From contig CM062812.1 of assembly GCA_031772625.1 (NCBI GenBank), forward strand, positions 728,846,300-728,910,299: a stretch of 64,000 nt of DNA. The letters are read 5' to 3'. Made by a program: the position numbers and the translations under genes. The notes under the pieces are model-generated. The model saw nothing but the letters and a program-made list of their open reading frames with translations. It did no database searches and was not told the origin of the DNA. Shown here piece by piece: positions 1-11,894 of this stretch. The stretch comes from Pinus tabuliformis (taxonomy: Eukaryota; Streptophyta; Pinopsida; Pinales; Pinaceae). Each line of letters opens with the position of its first letter. Position 1 is the stretch's first letter.

Positions 1-110
1 CTCTTCCTCTGCAACTCCACCTCCCAAACTCTCTCCCCCTCTCGGTTCCTCTCTTACACCTCCCACTCTCTCCCACCCCCTCCCTCTCTTTCTCCTAATC
101 ATTCTCTCTC

Positions 111-208
111 TTAAATTTGATCCCATTGTATTGTGTTTAAGAAAGTATATAAATTAAAAAAACTCAATTGGATTTAATATATTAAACCTATATTTTGTAT
201 CAAACACG
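111..208 (+). repeat. Direct repeat, left copy framing the CT tract
   Basis: About 98 bp beginning TTAAATTTGATCCCATTGTA, repeated with moderate divergence at 1535-1631 (TTAAATTTGATTCCATTGTA). Both copies follow a CT-rich run. The CT tract plus this segment therefore forms a tandem unit of about 1.42 kb present once and partly again. Confidence 0.8.
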
Positions 209-485
209 TCAAAGAAAATACAATAATGAAAAACTTAAGAGAATCATCCACTATCTTTCCTCTATTATTGTTAGTCACTTTGCTTGCTCTCATCGCTTGG
301 ATCCTTAGTTAGTATGGATCTAGGTTGGTTCTTAAGGGATAGAGATGAATCCTCTCGGTCATGTCTTCTTCTGTCTTATTAGAATCTCTCTCTCCATCCC
401 TCTTCCTCTCCCTCTCTCTATGTTCTCGTTCTCTCCCTATATGTCTTCCACTTCTCTCACTCTCTCTCTCTCCTTCTCACTCTCC

Positions 486-635
486 ATCCTAGATCCATCT
501 TAACTCCAAATCTATCAAGCGCTGAGAGGAATCAAATATTTCGAGGTTAAAAACTATTTTATGAGTGGAAAACTTAAGGACAGGATTGTGGTCCCTCTCA
601 GTGCTTGGTAGATCTAGGGTTAAGATGGATCTAGG
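486..635. repeat. Imperfect inverted repeat (stem-loop)
   Basis: The left arm at 486-530 reads as the reverse complement of 592-635 with a handful of mismatches. The spacer is about 60 bp. A further direct copy of the arm motif ATGGATCTAGGTTGG lies near 314-328, so the motif is present three times. Confidence 0.75.
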
Positions 636-1139
636 TTGGTTATATAATATTATATATTATCTATATTTGTATCTATGTGTCTCTTTCTTATTCCTTTTGT
701 CTATATCACCCCCAAACATACACACTCTCTCTCCATATCTATTTATCTCTCCATCCCTCCCTCTTCCTCTCCCTCTCTCTCTCTTCCCCTTTTCTCTCTC
801 TCTTCCCATTTTCTCTCTCTCTCTCTCTTCCTCTTCTCTCCCTATGTCTCTCTCTCCTTCTCTCTCCTTTCCCTCTTACTCCCCTCTCTCCTCACTCATT
901 CTTCACCTCTCTTTTGCCACTCCTCCTCTTACCACACCTTTCTCTCTCTATGTATTTCTTCTCCCCTCCCTCTCTCTCCGCTTCCAAATCCATCCCTCTC
1001 CCTCTCTTTCTCTCTCCTCTCTCGATTCCTCTCTCTTTTGTTCCTTCTCCCTTTCGCTCCCATCTCCCTCTGTATCCCCCCGCCCATCACTCTCTCTCTC
1101 TCTCTCTTCCTTCCAACTCTGTCACTATCTCCCTCCCTC

Positions 1140-1188
<49 letters not shown>

Positions 1189-1534
1189 TCTATCTCCTCT
1201 CCTCTTCTCCCTCCTCTCCTCTTCTTTCTCCTCCGTCCTCTCCTCTCTCCCTCACTTTCTCTCCATATCTCCCTTATCACTCCCCCTCTCTCTCTAATTA
1301 TTTGTTCTTTCCTCCCTCTCTCTCCCCCTCCAAATCTATCTCTCTCTCTCTCCCTCTCTCCCTCTCTCTTTCCCATCCTCTCTCTCTTCCTTCCTCTCTC
1401 TCCCTCTCTCCTTCTCTCTCCCCCATCCTCTCTCTCTTCCTTCCTCTCTATCCCTCTCTCTCTTCCCTATTACTCTCTCTATCCATCCTCCAACTTTGTC
1501 ACTATCTATGTCCCTCCCTCTCGCCCCCTCTCTC

Positions 1535-1631
1535 TTAAATTTGATTCCATTGTATTGTTTTTAAGAAAGTATCTAAACAAAAAAACACTCAATTGTTGTA
1601 AAATATTAGACTCATATTCTAGATCAATCAT
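1535..1631 (+). repeat. Direct repeat, right copy framing the CT tract
   Basis: Partner of the copy at 111-208. It shares the TTAAATTTGAT(C/T)CCATTGTA start, the AAGAAAGTAT block and the ACTCAATTG block in the same order and spacing. Confidence 0.8.
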
Positions 1632-1940
1632 GTTTACAAGTTAATAATAGCCATGGTAAAATGGGGGTGAATACCCATGGTTAAAAATCGTTTCATATTG
1701 TTATAAAATATTTTGATTGTGAAATAAGTATGTTTTTTTAGGCATGTGATATTTATAAGCCATGGTATTGTAACAAATTCTATTTACAAGTTAATAATAT
1801 CCACAGGAAAGTGGGGGTGAATATCCGTGATTAATTATCTTGTCATATTGCTATAAAATATTTTGATTGGTTTTTCGGCATGTGGTATTGACAAGTCATG
1901 GTATTGGAATTGTAACAAAGTCTATTCATAAGTCAATAAC
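1631..1940 (+). repeat. Tandem duplication, about 150-bp unit
   Basis: 1631-1780 and 1781-1921 are diverged copies sharing TTACAAGTTAATAAT, GTGGGGGTGAATA or its near match, TATAAAATATTTTGATTG and a terminal GTAACAAA block. A third copy begins at about 1921 and fades out. Confidence 0.8.
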
Positions 1941-1974
1941 AAAATCAAAATATAACAAACTGAATTTTATTACT

Positions 1975-2195
1975 TTTGTTACTTTAAATTTTTCTTATTA
2001 ATTAAGCCAACTTTTAAATGTTTACCCTCATCCCGGGTTTATATAAATTTTAACTTTTTGTTTATTACTTTTAACTTTTTGTTGTTAATCGGGCCAATAT
2101 TTAAATATTTACGATCATACAAGATATCACTTTTAACTTTTTATTATTATTTTTTAATTGAGCTGACATTTAAAATTGTTTACATATTTACATTA
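1975..2195 (+). repeat. Degenerate tandem repeat, about 60-95-bp unit
   Basis: Three successive blocks carry a TTTTAACTTTTT(G/A)TT run, then a TTAATT..GCC block, then ATTTAAAT..TTTAC. They start near 1981, 2060 and 2131. Each copy is diverged. No coding potential is visible. Confidence 0.55.
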
Positions 2196-2199
2196 CACC

Positions 2200-3230
2200 T
2201 ACTCGGTGGAAAAAAACAAAACTAATTTAAAAATATATTTTTTTAAACTAAATCATTTAAAACTAGAATAATTTAAATTTACTAAAATTGATATTAAATA
2301 TTTTTATATTTAATCTTATATTTCAAATTTCAAATTTTAATTAAACGTTATTATAAATGGTTTAAATAGGTAAATTTTTAACTACACAAATGTTTATTAA
2401 TAAAAATAATCAAATTCCTATCTTTCAATATATATATACTTGATTATTTAAATTTTTATAGCATCATAATTTAAGATAAGTTTTCAAAAATAATTTAATA
2501 TTGTTTTTTTAAAGTAATTCTTAGCAAGTTAAGTGCGTAATGTAATTTTTTTTATGTATATATAATGGTTTATTGACATTTAGGTAATAGTATAATTGTT
2601 CTCCACTCATGTTGGTCGATTACTCTTTCGAAATGACTTTCTCAAATGCTTCTAAATTTTGCTCAGTCTTATACTTCAAAGTAAGTTTTATATATTTATA
2701 AACAATTTACTACAATTACACTTCACCAAACAAGTACTGACGTACTTTTGGACATCCAAAAATAATTATAATAGAATTTTAGAGATGTTTATATCACACT
2801 ATATATTATACTCAAGATTACATTAGCAAGTCTTTATGGTTTAACATGATCTCTTTAAATAAACTTCATCACATCAAACATTATGAATTTTTAAACGAGA
2901 CAAAGCTCACATCAAAATTAATTTTTAATTACTCTATAATTGAGTGAATATCAATCCAATATTCTCATATGAAATATCACTATATCTACATTTAAATTTT
3001 ATAGATAAACCATCAAATCACCAATATACATACTGAAATTAATTTGAAAACCATATACACACTTTATAAAGTATGTGATAAAATACAATACTATAAAAAT
3101 AATACAATTATATCACTACACATATTATGTTTTTCATTTCCAACATCCTTTTCATTTTAAATATAATTGTAATTGTATTTAAACTTAATATTTTTACAAA
3201 TCCCTATATCCGGGTGTCAATTCTAATAGT
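2200..3230. other. AT-rich spacer, nothing recognised
   Basis: More than 1 kb of A/T-rich sequence with no open frame of note, no splice-like structure and no strong repeat visible by eye. Confidence 0.6.
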
Positions 3231-4460
3231 GCCACCTATACCATGGTAGAATGATGATGCCCTCCATCTTCTCACCATCATTCCTTCTACGTAAAATCTT
3301 GCAATTGATTCTCATTAAAAACATTAAGTCCATCCTCTAACAACATCTCCGCACGCTCGGCTTCATTTTTCGTCTACTCATCCCTCTAGGCTTATTTACC
3401 CCCCACATCATGTCGACCATTTGGTATTTTCCTCCAGCCCTCTTGTTTAGTAGCTATCCTCTCAAACCTACTTGCTCAACTCGAGCATCCACAATGACTC
3501 TTATGCCTCCAACCCAGACCTATGAACCCATGTTCTTTAGCATGAGTCATGAATGAGGCAAAGGTGGTTGAGTAAGTTGTGGCAAGGGAAGAGGGTGCCA
3601 AAAAATCACCCCTATCAAGAAAGAAGAATGGACATTGTTTGATAATGTCATTCCTTCTCACATACGACATTGTATATTTGAACATGAAGCTGCGAAGATC
3701 CTCCATGGGCAGAACATGCTCTAGGAATTCCGTAACCTTCTTGCCCACCAACTTTTGGATCAGGAAAAGGAAAAATCCTGTGCAACTTGATGGATTGTTG
3801 ATCCCTTAGCCTTCAACAACCTCATCACATCATCCCTTCATCACCTCTTCCACAACATGGGTATAAAATTCCCTCTCGATATTCCCTCCCCCTCCTCCCC
3901 TTCTCCCTTAACATTTGCCTCCCTTCGCCTGGTATTTGCATCTCCCTCAACCTTTATGGCTTCAGGTGTTCATTCATCCCCTGCTCACATACATCGGAAA
4001 GTAGATCTACCATCAAAAGCATCTCAGGCCACAATTCACACGCTCTCCTCTCCATGCCCTATTCCCCACAAGTGCTATATTATTGAGGAAAAGTCAGAAG
4101 AAGAGGTCACAGACAACCCTCCTAACAATAGTTGAGCACAATTGGAATAGATCGACATCTCAACAGGTCTTCAAAAAGAGAATTACGCTTCCTCTGGTTC
4201 ATTAGCATAGCTTGTTTTGGCACCATGGCTACTCTTCTACTGTTTTGTAGTCAATGGCTTTGTTCCACCATAGCCTACACATCTAGAATTTTAACATTCT
4301 CATTCTATGTAATGGTTTTGTGCTGCAAATTTTGGGTGCAAATTTTTCTAGTTTACCCTCTCAAGGGCATAAAACTTCGATGAGTGTTGGGCAAAGACTA
4401 TTATATGGACATTTCTCTATTAATATAATGTGAATCCCTTTTCCAATAAAAACAAATTAC
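3231..4460. other. Unidentified segment, possibly a transposon or LINE 3' remnant
   Basis: Less AT-rich than its flanks and holds several short open frames: minus 3476-3751, plus 3857-4135 and plus 4132-4383. None matches a protein family I recognise. The last is hydrophobic with no clear start context. The right end (4420-4460) has AATAAA-type signals and a TTTTCCAATAAAAA ending that resembles the style of plant LINE 3' tails, such as the one at 15,250-15,270. This is a weak inference. It could equally be an untranslated or decayed host sequence. Confidence 0.25.
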
Positions 4461-4686
4461 AAATAATTTATCATATAGTTGCATTTTGTCCTAGAGTCAT
4501 TGACGTATGAAATATTTTTTTGTGAAATACTCTCACTTATATTTTTAATGGTATCATCTCTCGTCCACTCAACTCCGTGAAGATACCTTCTTTTCTTTCA
4601 ACAAAATGCTTTATCTTATATGTCTAATGTGTCATAATATCATTCCCCATCCATTTGATCCCAACATGACTATCAATTAGTCATTA

Positions 4687-4898
4687 TGTAATCTCATTTA
4701 TTAAGAATGAAAACCAAAAGTGGAGCAAAGATTGCTCTTCTCAATATTCAAAATAGGTAAACAAATTACATTGAAACATCAACAATAAATGACTAGAGTA
4801 GAAATCTACTAACGAAAACTGAATTGTTTGGGACACCTAACAGATAATAGAATCAAATGTGATGACACCTAGTAGAGAGTGAGATTAATATCTCAACA
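4687..4898 (-). repeat. 3' LTR of the copia element (about 212 bp)
   Basis: On the minus strand it begins TGTTGAGATATTAATCTC directly after a purine-rich tract and ends TGAGATTACA. The TG...CA ends, extended inverted ends (TGTAATCTCA / TGAGATTAATATCTCAACA on plus) and a position just after RNase H support the boundaries. The outer boundary at 4687 is inferred without a partner LTR. Confidence 0.6.
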
Positions 4899-4914
4899 TT
4901 TCCTCCTAATCTCA
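4899..4914 (-). other. Polypurine tract of the copia element
   Basis: The minus strand reads TGAGATTAGGAGGAAA immediately before the TGTTGAG start of the 3' LTR, the standard position for plus-strand priming. Confidence 0.7.
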
Positions 4915-7900
4915 ATTGTTACATGTAGAGGCACTTACAATGCCTAATTTCTCTCTTTGAAATTCAAATTCATTTTTTCCCAATGGCTTTGTGAAAATAT
5001 ATGAAAGCTGATATTTGAAACCACAAAAAGCAAGTGTTATGTCCCCATCATTGACAATATCAAGGATGAAATGAAAACATGTGTCAATGTGCTTTCTCTT
5101 TTAATGGAAAACATGATTTTTTGATAAAGAAACTGTTGAACTGTTATCACTATAAATTGGATTTGGCTGCTTTTGAGCATTTGATAAATCTTTCAATAAT
5201 ATTCTCAACCACACTGCTTGACAAGCTCCTGAATTTACTACTACATATTTTGCCTCTACTGAAGATATTGAAACAATTGATTACTTCCTGGATGCCCATG
5301 AAATCAGAATGGTTGCAAGATGAAAATCATACCCTCGGGTGCTTTTCCGATCATCGTTCTCTATATAACCTGAAAGTGAACAATTTTTAGAATTTGTATA
5401 GACAAAACCATAGTCTATTGTCCCTTAAATATACCTTAAGATCCTTTTTTCAACCTTACAATGAGAAATCTTAGGTGACTTCATAAACATCACGACAAAA
5501 CTTGTTGCAAGCATAATATCAAGTCTAGTTGCAATGAGATACAACAAGCTGGAAACTAGGATTTTATACAATGTGAGTTCAACTAATGGTGTTATAGCTT
5601 CTTTGCTAAGTTTTGTGCCTTCAGAAATTGGTGTATCAGAAGGTTTGAAATTGGTCATTCTGAACTTTTGGATGATATTAGTGGCATATTTTTGTTGACT
5701 GAGAAAAATTCCATTAGCAGATTGGTGAATTTTAATGCCTAGGAAGTATTTCATGACCCCTAGATCAGTCATATCAAACTATGTCCGCATTGTTGCTTTG
5801 AAGTCTTCTAACATCATATTTCCAGTATAAAGAAGATAATCTACATAAAGGCATACAATAATAATTTTACCTTCATGAGTTTTGGTATACAAAGTTGACT
5901 CATGGTTGCTTCTGCAAAATCACTTTTGATGAGATAAGTGTTGATACGACTGTACCAAGCTCTTGGAGCTTGTTTCAAACCATACAAATATTTCTTCAAT
6001 TTCCATACTTTATGGTCCTATCTTGGAACTTCAAAACTAGGAGGTTGCTCTACATAAACTTCTTCCTACAATATACCATTTAGGAAGGCAAATTTTACAT
6101 CAAGCTCATAGACTTTCCATTTGTGTTGAGATGTTGTGGACAAAATGGTTGTGGTAGTGTCTAACCTTACTACTAGAGCAAAGGTTTCACCATAGCTGAC
6201 ACCAAATTGTTGTGATAATCCTTTGGCAACCAGCCTTGCCTTGTGTTTCTCAAATTCTCCTTTCTCATTCATCTTGGTCTTATATACCTATTTTACACCA
6301 ATTCTTGTTTTGTGTCTTGGGAGATTAGCTAATTCCCAAGTCGGGTTCTTCTTTATGGCAACAATTTCTTGGTTCATTTCATCAACCCAATGCTTTTATT
6401 TAACTTCTTCTTCAAGATGTGTTGGTTGAGATGAAAGAAATGCAAACATATTTTGTTGGTCAAACTCATGCACCTTCTCATATATTTCTCTCATGCTTCT
6501 TGTTTTCTAATTTTATTTTGAACATGTTGAATCACTGCTTGAAGATGTACCATTTTTAGAATGGTATGGATCTTCTTGAACCTGAAATCTTGGTTATTGT
6601 GATGGACAAAAATGTTTATCTAAAGCTTCATCAACATGATTAGACGAAGACTTATTTTCAAAAATTTTAACATCTATACTTAAAAAAACTTCTTGGTAAC
6701 TGGGTTGTAAAGTTAGTAGGCCTTGACTTCTCACTATAGCTTAAGAAAATACATCTTTCAGTCCTATCATCAAGCTTCTTTCTTATCTACTTAGGAACAT
6801 GTGAAAAAACTACTGATCCAAATATTATAAAGAGAGATACATTTTCCTTTTACCATCCCATGCTTCTTGAGGTACTGTATATTTGAAACTAGTTGTTGGA
6901 GATCTGTTGAGAACTCCACTGTTACCTAAAATGCTTTAGCCCAGTTTTTATTGGATATCTCTTCTCATGAAGCATACACTGGCCATGTTTAGGATCGACT
7001 GGTTTTTCCTTTCTTCTACTCCATTATGTTGTGGAGTATATCTCATTGTGTTCTGGATTATGATTCCTTGTTGTTGAAAAAAATATTTGAATTCATTGGA
7101 GTTTTACTCTCCTCCTCTGTCTGATCTAAGTACTTTCAAAGGCTTTACACTCTGCTTTTTTACTTCTTCTTTGAACTCTTTAAATCTTGAGAAAGTATCT
7201 AATTTGTTTTTTAGAAAATACACCCATATCTTCCTACCATAATCATCAACGAATGTCATAAAATAAAGACTACCACCAATTACCTATATCTGCATTGGGC
7301 CACATACATCTATATGTACTAGCTCTAAATCCTCTTTTGCTCTAGAGGAAGATGTGGGAAATCTATCTGTTTTATTCTTTGGATAAAACAAAAATTTCAC
7401 AATTACAATATTTTTCATCCATAGTAGGGAGACCAATGACCATTGAATTTTTCTGAAACAGACAGAATCTTGATGGGATGTGGCCATACCTAGAATTCCA
7501 TAGCTTAGAATCATCTATTCTAGACACATTGTGCATAAAAGATTGTGAGAGATTTCGACTTTGAAGAGTCAATGGAAACATCTTATTCTTGGTTTTTTTA
7601 TTCTTTTCTACCAGCTTTCTATTTGGAGATTTGTCATAGATATGACATGTGTTCCCTTCAAATATTACATCATAACCATGTTCCATCAATTATCCTACAC
7701 TAAGAAGGTTATGCTTCAGATGTGGAATATAATCAACATCGGGAATTTATTAGTGTTGATTTTGTTTAGTAATAATAGGGACAAGACATTTCCCTTCATA
7801 TTTAATACAAGAATGATCTCAAGGGTAGTTTATGATGTTATGGAAGCATCAAGATAAGAAAGTAGATTTTTGTTACCTGTCATATGATTGTTGCAACCAC

Positions 7901-8870
7901 TCTCCAGCAACCAAAGGTCCTTGTTGTGAGTGTCTTCAGAAATATGCCAAGAAATAAACATTGTTTTAGAGGATTTTCCTTGATTGTTGGAGAGATGGAC
8001 ACTGCCTCTTTGTTGATCTGAATGTTTTTGTTTGCATTCATGTTTATAATGTCCAAATTTCTTGTAGTAATAGCTTTGGACATTAGATTTTCTCCCTGGT
8101 CTACTTATCTGAGTTTGATTTTGTGGAGGTCTCAACTGCTCTATTGCATGATGATGTTCTGATCTGCCTCTGCTTCCACCTCTGCCTCGCTTGTTGTCGC
8201 CTCTATATCCTTAGCCTCTACCTCTGCCTTTGCCAAAAGAAAGTTGTGCTTTAAAACATTGTTCCATGGAATTTCTGCCAAGTTGACTATTGTTTCGTGT
8301 GCCATAAGTTACCAAGTCAAGTGTTGTACTGAAAAAGTTGTAAAATATTTGGATTCCAAAATGGATGTTACAATTGTGTCATATTTCATAGGCAGGATTT
8401 GAAGGATTTTTTCAACAATATTCTTATTTGTAATGGTTTCATCAATGAGTTTGATCTGATTGATTACTCCCATGACTCTAATCATGAACTAATCCACATT
8501 CTCTATTTCAGGCATTTTAAGGGTTTCGACCTAAGCTCTCAATGTTTGCAATTTAATGGTCTTCACTATATCATTTCCTTGATACGCAACTTTCAAAATT
8601 TCCCAAGCTTCATTTGTTGTGGATGCATCAGTTATCTTGTCGATGATAGAGTCATCGACTAATTTTTGTATCCAACATTTGGCTTTGTGCTCTTTCTTTC
8701 TGAGTTCAATAGTGACATTCCTCTGATTATTGGTCATGGCTACCCAAGCTTCTTGGGTGGGCTCTACATTGGCATTCTGAAGTGTATCCCAACACTCTTG
8801 ATCTTGCAGAAACATTTTCAATCTTAAAGAATAAAACTCATAATTTTTGCCAAACAAAATCAGAGTCTAT

Positions 8871-9470
8871 AAAAAATGCTAGAGAAAACCATTTTTTTTA
8901 ATGTGAATATACACACCTTCTTACTATCTCATTTTCAAAAGTGAGAAAAAAATCTCTTCAATAAAAAATGTATCTCCCTTTTTTTCATAACAACTTCAAT
9001 TTTTTTTTAACTTTAAAAAATGATAAACCCCTTTTGAAAAAATGCTTATGCTTTGATTAAAAAAACATACCATTGAAATAACCCAAGATTTCATGTTCAA
9101 TGCTTATGCTTTGATAAAAAAAACATACCATTGAAATAACCCAAGATTTCACGAATCCCCTTTCTCAATGGAATGGCTGGACTTTTTAAATCCTTAAAAA
9201 AAATTCAATAAACTCTCTTACTTATAAAATCCCTTTTTTAAAATAACAAAGCCCTTTTCTTAAAAGACTTCTGATATGAAAAAAAATCTCTTTATGAGAA
9301 GAAAAAACGTCTTGTCATATAAAAAACACTCACGTTTGACTTCTCACATTAAAAAAACATTTTAAAAATCATACGATTCACTAATGAGACTTTTGTAATT
9401 GGTTTTAGTTGTTATATAAAATGATTTAAGTAACATATAAAAAACACTCTTCCAACGTTTGTGCAGCTCT
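8871..9470. other. AT-rich spacer with a short tandem duplication
   Basis: No gene seen. Poly-A/T runs dominate. 9043-9100 and 9101-9157 are a nearly perfect 58-bp tandem duplication starting TGCTTATGCTTTGAT. Confidence 0.7.
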
Positions 9471-9645
9471 GATGGATTTTTCTGCGGATTTTTGTGCACT
9501 CAAAGCATACGTAGCTCTGATGGATTTTTCTGGGGAGCTTTTGCGCACACAAAGCATACGTGTGGAAATTTTAAACGGAGGTGATGGATTTTTCTGCCGA
9601 GTTTTTGCGCACACAAAGCATACGTGTGGAAATTTTAAACTGAGT
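9471..9645 (+). repeat. Three-copy tandem repeat (47-64-bp unit)
   Basis: Copies start at about 9471, 9518 and 9582, each opening TGATGGATTTTTCTG and carrying CAAAGCATACGT. Copies two and three also share GTGGAAATTTTAAAC and are closest to each other. The short frames across it (both strands) simply follow the repeat. Confidence 0.85.
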
Positions 9646-9759
9646 TGGGAAATTATTTACTCAGCATTTTTTTACAAGTGTGCAATTACACTTTTTTTCA
9701 AAGCCCTCTATCACGTCAGAGAAGTGTTCAGCCAAATTTACTAGTCAAAGGAAATTTAA

Positions 9760-10680
9760 ATTTTGATTTTTACAAATTTTTTAAAAATTTTAAATAATAT
9801 TATAAAATCTCATATGAAGGGCTTTTTGTGCATAGGACTTTTAAAAAAAATCCAATTCTCTGACTCATGTAACACTCTAAAGTCTCCAGGAGGTTCTGGC
9901 AACACTCAAGAAAATGCAATGGGATGTAATGAAGGTTGTTCATCCATTCCTTGGCCATTAGTCATAATGGCAGCACTAATAGAGTTAGCAGTCATGATAT
10001 GAGGTTTATGTTCACATTTGTTGATAACAGAAGTTTCTATTCGCATTTATTGATATCAGAGGAGAAGTAGTTATGTATTGGTATCCGTGAACTGTGCATA
10101 TTTTGAAGATATCAAAGATTTAGAAGAAACAAATGATAAAAGACAGAATTAACGATAACTGAGGTAGATTATTCTAAGCCTTTGAATCTTGCCTGCATTG
10201 ATTTTTCCAATCCCAACCTTACAGCGAGTGCAACAAAAGTTCGCAAGGTATTTTTAACTCTCAGTTTTAATTTTCAACTTTCATTTCCCTGGCCATTCAT
10301 TCAGTTCATTGGTTTAGGCAAAACCCATTAAAATTTTTATGGATGGAATGGTTTATTGATCTTTTTATAGTCATGTGTAGACCCTGGATTTTTTTATATC
10401 GTCCATCATGTCATCGATGAAGATTTTTTTGCACTAAGTCTTTGAGCAAAGCCAACGATTTTTTGCCCTTCCAGAGGAGGAAACGATGAAATAGCGATCG
10501 AATGAGAACCATCAAGGTTACACTTCGTATCAAGCAGAATCTCTTAATCTTTCCATTCAACCCAAAGGTTTGATGTGGATTTGTGTCTCCTTCTATTTAC
10601 TTTTGCTTGTAATTACATCTTTCCTTGATCAACTCAGAAAAATCAATCCGTTGAAGTATTTCACTTCATATTTTTTTAAT
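9760..10680. other. Unassigned segment with exon-like traces
   Basis: A minus-strand frame from about 9994 opens with Met-Thr-Ala-Asn-Ser and shows normal codon-like composition for about 30 residues. I cannot assign it to a family. The rest to 10,680 has a few donor-like sites such as GCAAG/GTATTT near 10,249. No complete gene can be proposed. Confidence 0.2.
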
Positions 10681-10694
10681 ATTCATTTTTCTAG

Positions 10695-10777
10695 GTGATT
10701 TGAAGGGGAGTTACGAAGCTTTTGAAGCGTCGATAAAGGCAAGCGATTTCACAGTCCCAATCAATGGCCTTCAAAAG
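10695..10777 (+). other. Exon-like fragment (83 bp) with consensus splice sites
   Basis: A pyrimidine-rich TTTTTCTAG acceptor precedes 10,695 and an AAAAG/GTATGC donor follows 10,777. The enclosed 83 bp is open in one frame, reading DLKGSYEAFEASIKASDF and on to GLQK. It is less AT-rich than its surroundings. No family is recognised and no neighbouring coding exon is certain. It may be a relic of a host gene or a non-coding exon. Confidence 0.25.
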
Positions 10778-10824
10778 GTATGCAATTTATCATTTAAAAC
10801 AATATTTTTCATACTTGTCCAACG

Positions 10825-11610
10825 TTTAAAAATATATTAAAGTGGCAGTATTGACATTTTTAAATCATAACCACATACTGCATTTTATGTGGTATCTCCG
10901 TTTTCCTTGATTTGTAAAATTTTATTCTTTCTTGTCAACCCACCATTAACACAAGATTGTTGAATTATGAGATTACCCCATTAGATAATGATTCACAAAC
11001 TTTTATTTGTCATCTTGTAATTAACTACTACCATCTACTACATCTTCGAGGATGCCGAATATATTCTAGCACTATTGACCATCCTACGACTATGAAAACA
11101 TCTTCCATCCTACCTTTATGCAGACATATTCATAGAATTACTTTGATGTTCCACATAGATATCTTGACATAGTATAATAAGGCCAATAAGGTTTCTCACA
11201 TTTTCCATGAAAACATCATTACTTTGAAACTCTGTTCGACATGGAAATCTTGAAATAACATAATAAAACTGATAGGGTTCTTTATTTAGGGTCTTTTTTT
11301 AGCGAACATTGGTATATAGAGAGTAATCTCTTTATTAATTTGAATCCTTATTTTATAGTAATAAATGAATACATTCTCATTTTATAGTAATAAATGAATC
11401 ATTTTTCATTTTATAGTGAGAAATGAAATAAATTAGTTAAAGATGTATCTTTATCGTGTTTAAAAATAGATTAAAGTGATAATATTGATATTTTTACATC
11501 ATAACCATATTTTGTGTTGTATCTTGATTTTCTTTCCTAATTTGCAAAATTTTCTTTCTTTCTTGTCAACCAACTACTCAGACAAGATTGTTCAATTTTT
11601 ACAACCATTC
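10825..11610 (+). repeat. Duplicated spacer segment (about 160 bp, two copies)
   Basis: 10,825-10,985 and 11,458-11,600 share a run of blocks in order: GTTTAAAAATA, TTAAAGTG, CATAACCA, TTTCTTGTCAACC and ACAAGATTGTT. The second copy resumes after the LINE at 15,271, where GATTGTTCAATTATGAAATT parallels the first copy near 10,957. The duplication therefore predates the LINE insertion. Confidence 0.75.
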
Positions 11611-11614
11611 ATAC

Positions 11615-11629
11615 AAGATTGTTCAATTA
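11615..11629 (+). repeat. LINE target-site duplication, 5' copy
   Basis: AAGATTGTTCAATTA, repeated at 15,269-15,283 directly after the A tail. A similar CAAGATTGTTCAATTTTT lies at 11,583-11,600, so the target itself was locally repetitive. Confidence 0.75.
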
Positions 11630-11894
11630 ATTAGATTCGATCAATAGATCATACTCCTTGGCAAAAGGCTTCTGTTCCAATCTATCCAAGCTCAAGCACC
11701 TCTCTATCAATTGGGCCAGAGAAAAACATTAGAGGGAGAATTCGACTCTTCTACACATAGAATCAGAACTCTACTCCCTACTTGATGAGCGAAGTTTGGG
11801 GTTTATCACTGCTGAAGATAAATCTCACCTGGTGGAGCTTGAGAACCGGAAGACTCAGATATTAAAGGACAGAGAGGAATCTATCCGTCTTTGA

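Larger units (their letters stand above)
1..1640. repeat. Polypyrimidine (CT-rich) low-complexity tract
   Basis: Almost the whole stretch is C and T on the plus strand, with short A/G interruptions, and an uninterrupted (CT)n run at 1144-1184. The long open frames here (about 565-1644) translate to Ser/Leu/Pro-rich strings in all three plus frames, as expected of a CT tract without stop codons, so they are not genes. The tract is framed by a direct repeat (111-208 and 1535-1631). Confidence 0.9.
4687..8870 (-). mobile_element. Decayed Ty1/copia LTR retrotransposon
   Basis: Copia domains run right to left on the minus strand in the copia order. Gag lies at about 8857-8531, the zinc-knuckle and protease region at 8135-7830, the integrase zinc-binding and core start at 7690-7280, RT blocks at 6272-6066 and 5772-5425, and RNase H at about 5390-4990. 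Recognisable signatures are KARLVAKG and DLGVMKYFLGIKI in RT and SKNH in RNase H. The 3' LTR (4687-4898) and its polypurine tract are present. I found no matching 5' LTR to the right of 8870. The element is thoroughly broken, with ten or more interruptions, and looks old. Confidence 0.88.

Noticed and set aside
565-1644. Open frames of up to 359 codons on plus, and an 83-codon Arg/Glu frame on minus
   Set aside because: They are the translation of CT/GA low-complexity DNA. All three plus frames are open and Ser/Leu/Pro only.
4132-4383. Hydrophobic 83-codon frame as a membrane-protein gene
   Set aside because: Short, no family resemblance, ends in untranslated-like AT-rich DNA with poly(A)-type signals.
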